Shown here: positions 1 to 5,548 of the stretch, piece after piece | Numbering within the stretch: the first letter of the stretch is position 1 | How the letters are laid out: the number at the start of each line of letters is the position of its first letter | Source: Verrucomicrobiaceae bacterium | Lineage (GTDB): Bacteria > Verrucomicrobiota > Verrucomicrobiia > Verrucomicrobiales > Verrucomicrobiaceae | Direction: 5' to 3' | Assembly (NCBI GenBank): GCA_947463285.1 | Contig: CANHTV010000266.1 | Coordinates: forward strand, 1 to 5,548 | DNA length: 5,548 bases | Notes under the pieces: generated by a model | The model's input: only the letters and a program-made list of their open reading frames with translations | Told to the model about the DNA's origin: nothing | The model's database searches: none | Made by a program: the position numbers and the translations under genes

Positions 1-906
1 AGCGCCTTTGTCAGCATCATGCAGGGCTGCAACATGAAGTGTACCTTCTGCATCGTGCCCTACACGCGCGGCGGCGAGCGTGGACGGCCCATCGCTGACA
101 TCGTCGAAGAAGTGCGACGTCTCGCAGATCGTGGCGTGAAGGAAATCACGCTGCTGGGCCAGATCGTGAATCTCTACGGTCGCCATGAATTCCCGTTAGT
201 GGATGGCAAAAGCCCCTTCGTGCAGCTTCTGGAGGCGGTGCATGAGGTGCCCGGCATCCAGCGCATTCGTTTCACCAGCCCGCACCCGATTGGCTACAAG
301 AAGGACCTGATTGAGGCCTTCACCTACCTGCCCAAGCTGGCGGAGCATGTGCATCTGCCCGTACAGAGTGGCAGTGACGAAATCCTCAAGCGCATGCATC
401 GCCCCTACACGGCGGCAAAGTTTTCCGACCTTGTCGAGCGCATCCGTGCCGCGCGTCCGGGCATCGCCGTGACGACGGATGTCATTGTCGGCTTCCCTGG
501 TGAAACCGAGGAGCACTACCAGGAGACGCGCGAGATGTTTGACCGGCTGAAGTTTGAGAACGCCTTTGTTTTCCGCTACTCCAAGCGTCGCGGCACACCC
601 GCCGCCGAGATGGATGAGGCCATCCAGATCTCTGAGCAGGTCAAAGAAGCACGTAATCAGGACCTGCTGGCGCTGGTGAACAAACACGCCTGGACCAAGT
701 ATGAAGAGCTCGTCGGTCAGCGCGTGGAGATCCTATGCGAGGGCACCAGCAAGACCAATGAAACCCGCCTCATGGGTCGCACCCGCACGAACAAGATCGT
801 CGTCTTTGAAGGCAACCCCGAGCGCCATGTCGGGCAGATTTTCGATGTGAACATCAGTCACTACGAAAACTTTACCCTCTACGGTGATCCGGTGCTGAAT
901 GATTAG
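1..906 (+). CDS. miaB: tRNA-2-methylthio-N6-dimethylallyladenosine synthase MiaB, 5'-truncated by the window edge
   Basis: Radical-SAM methylthiotransferase that converts N6-isopentenyladenosine-37 to the 2-methylthio form in tRNAs reading UNN codons, in the cytoplasm. The frame is open from base 1, and the window holds the last 301 codons plus TAG. The radical-SAM cluster motif CxxxCxxC is at visible codons 10, 14 and 17 (CNMKCTFC), followed by VPYTRG. Further family blocks are LPVQSGSDEILKRM, IVGFPGET and FRYSKRRGTPAAEM. The last ~65 residues form a TRAM-type RNA-binding domain (from about YEELVGQRVEI). The missing part is the N-terminal MTTase domain with the other cluster cysteines, roughly 150 residues if the length is typical. 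MiaB is preferred over RimO or MtaB because of the QGCNMKCTFC and SKRRGTPA blocks. One oddity is LLGQIVNLYG, where most MiaB proteins have GQNVN. It is convergent with the PhoD-like gene, and its 5' context is not visible. Confidence 0.95.
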   Translation, partial: SAFVSIMQGCNMKCTFCIVPYTRGGERGRPIADIVEEVRRLADRGVKEITLLGQIVNLYGRHEFPLVDGKSPFVQLLEAVHEVPGIQRIRFTSPHPIGYKKDLIEAFTYLPKLAEHVHLPVQSGSDEILKRMHRPYTAAKFSDLVERIRAARPGIAVTTDVIVGFPGETEEHYQETREMFDRLKFENAFVFRYSKRRGTPAAEMDEAIQISEQVKEARNQDLLALVNKHAWTKYEELVGQRVEILCEGTSKTNETRLMGRTRTNKIVVFEGNPERHVGQIFDVNISHYENFTLYGDPVLND

Positions 907-919
907 TTCGCATTTCTCA

Positions 920-932
920 CACCATTGTGGTG
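920..932 (+). other. Short hairpin just after miaB
   Basis: CACCA and TGGTG form a 5-bp stem with a TTG loop, 14 bases past the miaB stop codon. No T-run follows, so it is only a weak candidate for 3'-end formation or RNA stability. Confidence 0.25.
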
Positions 933-936
933 ATGA

Positions 937-1000
937 AGTGCTCAGTTCAGAGTGCGCGGTCGAAATCACGAGGTCAAATTCGCACTGAGCACTGAGCACT
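937..1000. repeat. Long imperfect palindrome between convergent genes (possible bidirectional terminator)
   Basis: The left arm (937-956) begins AGTGCTCAGT and ends AGTGCG. The right arm (981-1000) is CGCACTGAGC followed by ACTGAGCACT. The arms are complementary at 17 of 20 positions across a 24-base spacer. The right arm contains a perfect heptamer repeat, ACTGAGC twice and then ACT, which the left arm keeps only partly. It starts 31 bases after the miaB stop and lies in the convergent gap, where a structure working in both directions would serve both genes. There is no adjacent T-run on either strand, so classical intrinsic termination is not shown. It may equally be a dispersed intergenic repeat. 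Confidence 0.6.
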
Positions 1001-1072
1001 ACGACGAATTGGCCACAAAACAGGGTTACGCGCTTCTTCCCAGACAGCGTGAGAAATGCAGGTGAGGCTTGG

Positions 1073-1090
1073 CGGGGCAGGAATGCCCCG
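1073..1090 (-). terminator. GC-rich hairpin downstream of the PhoD-like gene
   Basis: CGGGGC and GCCCCG form a perfect 6-bp stem around a 6-base loop, 14 bases beyond the stop codon of the minus-strand PhoD-like gene. The position suits a transcript end. On the minus strand the stem is not followed by a run of T, so it is at best a non-canonical terminator or 3' stabiliser. Confidence 0.35.
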
Positions 1091-1104
1091 TGAACTGCCC
1101 TGAC

Positions 1105-3693
1105 TCAGACCAGCTTCACCTTCAGGGTCTCGGTATTGTCGGGGGCGGCTTTCAGGCCTTTGATTTCCTTCATAGCTCCAGCTTCGGGTTCGCTGATGCG
1201 GACGGTGTAGGACCCTTCCGCAAAGACGTGTGGCTGGAACTCGGGGGCTGTGGACCGCAGGACATAGACGAGCTCCTGATTATTCTCATGCATGACTTCG
1301 ATGACGGGACTTTCCGCGCCTTCAATGATCAGCTGGGGCAGCAGTGCGTGAGTTTTGCGGCCGTATTGCTCACGCTCGGTGGTGATGACCGGCCAGGTGG
1401 GAAACTGCGCCGCGCCGATGCTGTCGAAGGGCCAGCATTCGCAGGTGATGGTGCGGTCCTTTTTGTGAAAGCGCACCATGCCAAAGCCTGAGGCCTTGTC
1501 CGTGGTGTTTTCCATGGTCGGCTTGCGCGGATCATGGGAGCCGTTTTTCACCGTGAGCACGGCCATGGGATGACCAAAGTGGTCGATAAAATCACCTGTG
1601 AGCCCCTGGCCGGGTTGGAGTTTGTTCACCTTTTCGGTGGGCTCCCACCAGCGTGGGTAGCCGACGTTGACCGCTGGTCCGGCAAAGGCAACACCCGCAT
1701 CCCGCGCCTCATCAATGCCGTAATGCACGACGGCTGGCAGATGCTGATCTCCGGCGATGTGGAAGGCGTGAGCCTTGCGGATGAGTCGGAGTGCGGCGTT
1801 GCGGGCTTTTTGCGGCCAGCCGTTCTGGTCATAATCCATGCGTAGGACCTGACGCTCGCCGCCATGGGTCGTGGCCATGCCGGTGAAGATGGTCTGGGAG
1901 ATCACCGCTTTCATGCGCGCGCCATCCCAGTCACTCAGCCAGTCTTCGAGAAACTGCATCTGCTTGCCGCCGAGCAACTCCAGCCCTTCGATATCGGAGA
2001 GCTTTGGGTCGGCATCAGGATTGATCATGTGATCCGGGCGCTCATCGGTGGGCGGCACGTTGCCCTCGGGGGCGGATTTAAACTGCCTGTCCGCCAGCAC
2101 GGCAAAGCTGATGCCGCCGTAGGTCATCGCGCCGTAGTAGTTGGTGATGCCTTGTTTGCAGGGCTTGGGATCATAGGCATCAGGATGATGCGAGGTCTGC
2201 GTGCGGTGGACCACATTCACCCAGTCGGCCATCATCTGGTAGCCGCCGGCCTCCTGGCTTTTCGTCTGCGCTTCACCACCCACGCCCCAGAGATTGCCCT
2301 GATAGACGTCGTGATCATCCGGCAGGGCCAAACTTGGACGGTCTTTGGTGAGGTCACGCCAGGTCCAGCCGTGGAAGTACCACTTCCGCAGGTAGTCGAT
2401 GATGGCGGGTTCCAGGGGCTCGCGCTGCACGCCGTAGCCCGCAGTGCTTTCGTAAAACTGATCCCCGACAAAAGCGAGCAGGTCAGGGTTTAACTTCGCC
2501 ACCGCAGCGACGTACGGCGTGTTTGGAAAGGCGGTGTGGATGTTGCAGGAAACGTCGGCCACACTCAGCACATCCAACGTGGCGGGATCTCGGCGCACGG
2601 TGCCGCCGTAGTGGTGCGTGTGAGCGCCGGACTTCGATTTGATGACGTAGGTCAGGCGATACGGCATGTCCTGGTTCGCATCCCAGTCGGTGATGCGAAA
2701 GGTGGCCGTCCTGGCTTGCGCGTGAATCTGCGCGGTGGCGATGACGCGCCAGGCTTCGCCTTCTTCGATCTCAAAGCGCACCTCGGTATTGTCCTCAGCG
2801 CCAAGGGGTGGCATTTGGGCGGCCATTTTCATGATGCCCTTGCTGAGAGTGTAGTGATTAAAAAGGATGGGGCCAAAACGGTGGCTCTCATCCACGGCGA
2901 CCTTGCTGCCAGAGATGGACCAGTCACCGAAGGCAAAGCGGCCGTTGCCGACCTCCTGACCTGTGGCTGCGGCGGCTTTTGCCTTCTTCCCAGCTGCGGC
3001 GCGCGGGCCTTCCGGGCCGAAGTTGCAACCGATGGCAAGATTGCCGATTAATTGGTTAGGGCGCACGTCCGGCTTTTGCAGCTCGCCCAGCAGGCGTCCG
3101 TCGGCTGCATCATGGACGCTGAGCTTGAGCGTGTAGGCGGCAGCTTTGGGCTCGACGTGCAGGTCCAGACGCACGCTTTCCACACCTTGCAGATCCGCCT
3201 TGGCCTGCGGCTGCCGGGCATCACCGAAAAAGAGCCCGCCCGTGGCGGTAAAGCCGACATCCCAGCCGCTGCTGAAGGCGAGGTTGTTGCGGTAGTCACG
3301 CAGCACCGGGTAATCACGCAAGGTGCCTAGAATGCCGATTTTAAAGCCCGCGCTACCTTTGCCATCGCCGCTCAGTTTGCCGCCGCCGACACGGCTGATG
3401 GTGACGCTCATGTGGAGGTCTCCGCGCTTGTCCGCCAGCTCGCGGGTGAGCACATGGATGTTGCGGTTGGGCTTCGCGGCGAGGCATTCTGCCCTGCCTT
3501 CATGCACCTGCCAGTCCTGCATGGGGTTCGCCCAATAATCCTCGCCCAGCCAGGGCCGGTCGAGATCATCCTGCCACTGGCTTTTAAAGGTGGCGGCAGC
3601 GCTGCCATCCTGCGCGAGAAGCGGTACAGTAAGCAGAGCACTGGCTGCCAGGGTGGAGGTTTCAGCGATGAATTGGCGGCGAGTCGTGGACAT
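1105..3693 (-). CDS. PhoD-like metallophosphoesterase with Tat signal peptide
   Basis: Probable exported phosphodiesterase/alkaline phosphatase of the PhoD family, 862 residues. Residues 4-9 (TRRQFI) form a twin-arginine motif, followed by a hydrophobic stretch to about residue 27, so folded export to the periplasm or surface is expected. The N-terminal 35-265 looks like a beta-rich, jelly-roll-like region containing an Ala/Lys-rich linker (about 231-245). A second beta-rich segment follows (about 270-368). The catalytic domain spans about 374-660. Visible metal-site candidates are D380 in SVAD, D411 in FVGDQFYE, LPDDHDVYQG (458-467) and AGDQH (647-651). Residues 660-862 form a C-terminal extension with no motif I recognise. 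The start is fixed by the Tat signal, with no Shine-Dalgarno sequence before it. The dehydrogenase gene lies 188 bp upstream on the same strand. The substrate is unknown, and the motifs do not allow the symbol phoD to be assigned. Confidence 0.88.
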   Translation of the reverse strand: MSTTRRQFIAETSTLAASALLTVPLLAQDGSAAATFKSQWQDDLDRPWLGEDYWANPMQDWQVHEGRAECLAAKPNRNIHVLTRELADKRGDLHMSVTISRVGGGKLSGDGKGSAGFKIGILGTLRDYPVLRDYRNNLAFSSGWDVGFTATGGLFFGDARQPQAKADLQGVESVRLDLHVEPKAAAYTLKLSVHDAADGRLLGELQKPDVRPNQLIGNLAIGCNFGPEGPRAAAGKKAKAAAATGQEVGNGRFAFGDWSISGSKVAVDESHRFGPILFNHYTLSKGIMKMAAQMPPLGAEDNTEVRFEIEEGEAWRVIATAQIHAQARTATFRITDWDANQDMPYRLTYVIKSKSGAHTHHYGGTVRRDPATLDVLSVADVSCNIHTAFPNTPYVAAVAKLNPDLLAFVGDQFYESTAGYGVQREPLEPAIIDYLRKWYFHGWTWRDLTKDRPSLALPDDHDVYQGNLWGVGGEAQTKSQEAGGYQMMADWVNVVHRTQTSHHPDAYDPKPCKQGITNYYGAMTYGGISFAVLADRQFKSAPEGNVPPTDERPDHMINPDADPKLSDIEGLELLGGKQMQFLEDWLSDWDGARMKAVISQTIFTGMATTHGGERQVLRMDYDQNGWPQKARNAALRLIRKAHAFHIAGDQHLPAVVHYGIDEARDAGVAFAGPAVNVGYPRWWEPTEKVNKLQPGQGLTGDFIDHFGHPMAVLTVKNGSHDPRKPTMENTTDKASGFGMVRFHKKDRTITCECWPFDSIGAAQFPTWPVITTEREQYGRKTHALLPQLIIEGAESPVIEVMHENNQELVYVLRSTAPEFQPHVFAEGSYTVRISEPEAGAMKEIKGLKAAPDNTETLKVKLV

Positions 3694-3710
3694 GGATGGG
3701 GGAATGAATG

Positions 3711-3742
3711 GAATGACGAATGACTAAAGACCCAATGACGAA
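3711..3742. repeat. Short AATGACGAA direct repeats upstream of the PhoD-like gene
   Basis: AATGACGAA occurs at 3712-3720 and 3734-3742, with the variant AATGACTAA at 3719-3727 between them. Related GAATGAATGG lies immediately to the left, toward the gene start. On the coding (minus) strand this reads as repeated TTCGTCATT in the presumed 5' untranslated region, ending about 20 bases before the ATG. The role is unknown. It could be an intergenic repeat family or an operator-like array. Confidence 0.5.
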
Positions 3743-3765
3743 GTTCTAAGGCCTAACAATGCCAC

Positions 3766-3860
3766 GAGTCACCAAGTTTTGTGATTTCTAGTGCTCGGAG
3801 AGATGCAGTCGTGGAGAGATGGAGGGCTATATTGCCCAGGCTTCAGCACTCCATGACTCC
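3766..3860 (-). repeat. Divergent copy of the palindromic element, inverted relative to the tandem pair
   Basis: This stretch aligns with the reverse complement of the 115-bp element found at 5173-5424. The left end, GAGTCACCAAGTTTTGTGAT and three more bases, matches the inverted element end of copy 1 at 18 of 23 positions. The right end contains AGCACTCCATGACTCC, a near-exact match to the reverse complement of the ATGGAGTACT region of copy 2. The middle is degenerate but keeps similar spacing, and it contains its own GGGC-TATATT-GCCC hairpin. It begins 21 bases beyond the stop of the minus-strand dehydrogenase gene, so it could fold at the 3' end of that transcript. Confidence 0.55.
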
Positions 3861-3881
3861 GGGGCGTCATTCAGGCCAGCC

Positions 3882-5066
3882 TTACTTGCCCATGCGCAGG
3901 ATCGTGCCGTTCCAGTCTAGGACGAGTAGTTCTCCAGCGGCATTGGCGCAGAAGGCGGTGGGCTTGACCAGCACGGAGGGCTTCTTTTTCGGGTCGCTCG
4001 GCGCGGTCTGAGGACTGGTGTAGAGCAGGGTGTTCTTTTCCACCTTGCCGTCAGCCGCCACACGCAGGGACCACATTTTACCGAGCACAAAATCTCCGTA
4101 GATATAGCTACCGGCGAGGTTGGGAACAGCGCTGCCTTTGTAAACGATGCCGCCGGTGATGCTGAGGCCTTCACCATGATTGTATTCGAAGATGGGGTCG
4201 ATCAGTTTAGCACCCTCAGGTGGCAGATCCGTGCGCAGGGGGAAGGGGCGCGCGCCTTCGCGGAAGCTCCAGCCGTAGTTGCCGCCTTTTTCGATCCAGT
4301 TGATCTCCTCCCAAAGGTCTTGGCCAACATCGGCGAGCCAGAGGCGACCGGTGTCATCAAAAGACATGCCCCAAGGGTTGCGGATGCCGTAGGCGTAGAT
4401 CTGCGGCAGGGCATCAACACCATCCGCGAAAGGATTGTCCGCCGGGATGCCGTAGGCGCCGTGGTCGCGGCCGTTCACGTCGATGCGCAGCACTTTGCCC
4501 ACCATCACCGCATTCAGCTGGGCCATGCGCTTTTCATCATTGCGCTTCGAGGTGTCACCTGTGCCGATGTAGAGGTAGCCATCCGGGCCAAAGAGGATAT
4601 TGCCGCCATGGTGGTTCCAGTTGATCAGAGGGATCTGGAGGAGCACGCGCTCCGTGGACTCGTCTGCTTTGTCGCCATTCGCTTTCATCTCACTGATGAC
4701 CAGGCGCTTGGGTTTCTGCTGCGTGTAAGAGAGGTAAAACAGGCCGTTGTCCTTGAACTGCGGGTGAAAGGCCAGGCCATTGAGTCCTTCCTCAAACTTG
4801 CCGTTGGTGGCTTCCATGCCGCGTGGGCTAAGATCCAGAAAGGTCTTCGCTTCAGCGCTGGCGGTGTCCTTTGGCAGGATCAGGATCTGACCGCGCTGGA
4901 GCGCCAGGAACTCACGCTGCGTGCCATCCGGTGGGATGACGACGGCGATGGGCCACTTCGTTTCGATGTTTTGATAAACGCGTGTGAGTTTCACCGCATC
5001 CTCAGCAGAGGCGAGGTGCGGAAGGCAAAGAGCGGTGAGCAGGGCGGCGATGGGAGCTAACTTCAT
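3882..5066 (-). CDS. Secreted PQQ-dependent sugar dehydrogenase family protein (glucose/sorbosone dehydrogenase fold)
   Basis: A 394-residue protein of the soluble glucose/sorbosone dehydrogenase family, six-bladed beta-propellers that bind PQQ and calcium and oxidise sugars. Residues 1-21 are a Sec signal peptide with probable cleavage at ASA-ED. Family blocks in order: EGLNGLAFHPQF (93-104), NHHGGNILFGPDGYLYIGTG (151-170), GKVLRIDVNG (190-199), YAYGIRNPWGMSFD (224-237), LADVGQDLWEEIN (244-256), KGGNYGW (260-266), and ITGGIVYKG with YIYGDF (303-326). H152 aligns with the catalytic histidine, and R229-N230 with a PQQ-contacting pair, of characterised members. The frame stays open upstream to 5309, but that part is translated repeat DNA; MKLAPIAALL is chosen because it starts a proper signal peptide. 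No Shine-Dalgarno sequence is visible. The true substrate is unknown, and no PQQ-synthesis genes are in view. Possible co-transcription with the PhoD-like gene downstream. Confidence 0.88.
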   Translation of the reverse strand: MKLAPIAALLTALCLPHLASAEDAVKLTRVYQNIETKWPIAVVIPPDGTQREFLALQRGQILILPKDTASAEAKTFLDLSPRGMEATNGKFEEGLNGLAFHPQFKDNGLFYLSYTQQKPKRLVISEMKANGDKADESTERVLLQIPLINWNHHGGNILFGPDGYLYIGTGDTSKRNDEKRMAQLNAVMVGKVLRIDVNGRDHGAYGIPADNPFADGVDALPQIYAYGIRNPWGMSFDDTGRLWLADVGQDLWEEINWIEKGGNYGWSFREGARPFPLRTDLPPEGAKLIDPIFEYNHGEGLSITGGIVYKGSAVPNLAGSYIYGDFVLGKMWSLRVAADGKVEKNTLLYTSPQTAPSDPKKKPSVLVKPTAFCANAAGELLVLDWNGTILRMGK

Positions 5067-5162
5067 GAGGTGGGGAGGATGGGCAGAAATAGCGGGCTGG
5101 ATCAAGGCCAAAAACAACGCACGCCAGGGCTGAAACTCACAGACAACCTGCATTTCCCCGCA

Positions 5163-5192
5163 GGTATACCAAGCGTCACCACAAATAGTGAA
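5163..5192 (-). promoter_or_regulatory. Weak promoter-like pair directed at the dehydrogenase gene
   Basis: On the minus strand, TTCACT (5187-5192) lies 18 bases upstream of TATACC (5163-5168), which is preceded by an extended-minus-10 TGG. This would give a leader of about 90 bases before the ATG at 5066. The same pair is present in the second repeat unit (5324-5329 and 5300-5305). The match to the sigma-70 consensus is only 4 of 6 in each box, and TATACC lies in a palindrome. This is a suggestion only. Confidence 0.2.
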
Positions 5193-5287
5193 ATCAGCAG
5201 GGGGAGTCATGGGGGGCTGGAGCATTGGAAATCCATCATTCCAAAACTCCAATACTCCTGGAAAGGAATCACAACTCGTGGTGACGC
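5173..5287 (+). mobile_element. MITE/REP-like palindromic element, copy 1
   Basis: The element is 115 bp. It is bounded by the perfect 10-bp inverted repeat GCGTCACCAC (5173-5182) and GTGGTGACGC (5278-5287). Inside the ends, partial complementarity continues (AGTGA on the left, TCACAA on the right). The core 5211-5258 is an imperfect hairpin whose 20-base arms pair at about 14 positions. There is no coding capacity. Small size, inverted ends, an internal palindrome and several copies in one window fit a non-autonomous miniature element or a REP/BIME-like repeat. No target-site duplication or transposase partner is evident, so mobility is inferred. Confidence 0.55.
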
Positions 5288-5309
5288 GAGATCCCCGCAG
5301 GTATACCAA

Positions 5310-5424
5310 GCGTCACCACAAATAGTGAAACCAGCAGGTGGAGTCATGGAGTACTGGAGCATTGGAAATCCATCATTCCAAAACTCCAATACTCCCGGAA
5401 AGGAATCACAAATCGTAATGACGC
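5310..5424 (+). mobile_element. MITE/REP-like palindromic element, copy 2
   Basis: Second 115-bp copy, in the same orientation as copy 1. The left end is GCGTCACCAC (5310-5319) and the right end is GTAATGACGC (5415-5424), complementary at 8 of 10. Its core hairpin is better preserved than in copy 1: arms 5348-5367 and 5376-5395 pair at 17 of 20 positions around the loop ATCCATCA. A 22-bp linker (5288-5309) separates the two copies. The facing ends GTGGTGACGC (5278-5287) and GCGTCACCAC (5310-5319) make a further 10-bp palindrome across the junction. Confidence 0.55.
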
Positions 5425-5439
5425 GAGATGTAACACCGG

Positions 5440-5455
5440 CGGACAGACTCTTGCA
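5440..5455 (+). promoter_or_regulatory. Possible sigma-54 type -24/-12 promoter
   Basis: CGGACA-N5-TTGCA resembles the TGGCAC-N5-TTGCA consensus. The invariant GG (5441-5442) and GC (5453-5454) are 10 bases apart, as required, and the -12 box is exact. The -24 box is weak beyond the GG. It lies 30 bases upstream of the ATG at 5485. It could be coincidence. Confidence 0.25.
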
Positions 5456-5484
5456 CTCTCTCTGGGATGCGTTACGACCAGCCG

Positions 5485-5548
5485 ATGAGTGACCCGATCT
5501 CCTCCAAGCCTCAACTCGCCAGCTCCACCGGCGGACTGCCTTCAGCCG
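5485..5548 (+). CDS. Start of an unidentified gene running off the right edge
   Basis: An open frame begins MSDPISSKPQLASSTGGLPS and is still open at the last base (21 full codons). It starts after the tandem repeats end and has the polar, Ser/Pro-rich look of a genuine N-terminus. There is no hydrophobic stretch or signal motif in the visible part, so I cannot name a product. An in-frame ATG at 5467 would add six residues (MRYDQP). Neither start has a clear Shine-Dalgarno sequence, like the other genes here. It is divergent from the dehydrogenase gene across the 418-bp repeat-filled gap. Too little is visible to exclude a chance open frame. Confidence 0.4.
   Translation, partial: MSDPISSKPQLASSTGGLPSA

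Larger units (their letters stand above)
5156..5429. repeat. Two tandem copies of a 137-bp unit
   Basis: Unit 1 is 5156-5292 and unit 2 is 5293-5429, directly abutting with no indel. By eye they differ at 9 positions (about 93% identity). Each unit consists of 17 bases including CCCCGCAGG and the palindrome GGTATACC, then a 115-bp element with inverted ends, then GAGAT. Similarity stops abruptly on both sides (about 5155 and 5430). The unit length is not a multiple of three, and no plausible protein is encoded. Most of the 418-bp gap between the dehydrogenase start and the right-edge gene is this array. Confidence 0.95.

Noticed and set aside
196..687. 163-codon minus-strand open frame inside miaB
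   Set aside because: It is antisense to conserved miaB codons, shows no recognisable motif, and is expected from GC-rich codon usage.
1864..2493. 209-codon plus-strand open frame, and several shorter ones, inside the PhoD-like gene
   Set aside because: All lie opposite or out of frame with the metal-site motifs of a clear gene. Their composition is that of antisense shadows.
4176..5060. 294-codon plus-strand open frame
   Set aside because: It is fully antisense to the dehydrogenase gene, whose family blocks are continuous. The plus-strand product has no coherent domain.
3766..5424. Active composite transposon around the dehydrogenase gene
   Set aside because: There is no transposase and no target-site duplication, and the left copy is heavily decayed. 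Only the inverted arrangement is supported.
5156..5429. CRISPR array
   Set aside because: There are only two units of 137 bp with no unique spacers between short repeats, and no cas genes are in view.
5451..5479. Sigma-70 promoter with TTGCAC as -35
   Set aside because: At 17-base spacing the -10 position reads ACGACC, which has no resemblance to TATAAT.
5070..5492. 140-codon plus-strand and 60-codon minus-strand open frames over the repeats
   Set aside because: They translate the 137-bp units, giving similar low-complexity peptides in shifted frames. The unit length is not a multiple of three, so the reading is incidental.

Overview
The window is a GC-rich bacterial chromosome segment with three recognisable protein-coding genes, one gene just entering at the right edge, and three intergenic gaps that each contain repeats. 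A Verrucomicrobiota source (Prosthecobacter-like) is my best guess. It rests on the pairing of a Tat-exported PhoD-type protein with a secreted PQQ-type sugar dehydrogenase, starts without Shine-Dalgarno sequences, and the style of the intergenic repeats. This is inference and has not been tested against any database.

Layout: the 3' two thirds of miaB (tRNA methylthiotransferase) occupies 1-906 on the plus strand. A 198-bp convergent gap follows, with a long imperfect palindrome (937-1000) and a GC-rich hairpin (1073-1090). A large PhoD-like metallophosphoesterase with a twin-arginine signal lies on the minus strand at 1105-3693. The next 188-bp gap (3694-3881) holds short AATGACGAA direct repeats and a divergent copy of a palindromic element. 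A secreted glucose/sorbosone-dehydrogenase-family protein lies on the minus strand at 3882-5066. The 418-bp gap up to 5484 carries two tandem 137-bp units. Each unit contains a 115-bp element with 10-bp inverted ends and a long internal hairpin. From about 5485 (or 5467) an open frame runs out of the window on the plus strand.

The two minus-strand genes may be co-transcribed (dehydrogenase first, PhoD-like second). Both encode exported proteins that would act outside the cytoplasm, one on sugars or related alcohols and one on phosphoesters. No shared pathway can be demonstrated from the sequence. miaB is an unrelated housekeeping neighbour transcribed toward them. The most noteworthy non-coding content is the palindromic repeat family that flanks the dehydrogenase gene in opposite orientations. 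I see no defence system, CRISPR array, integrase, transposase, rRNA or tRNA here.
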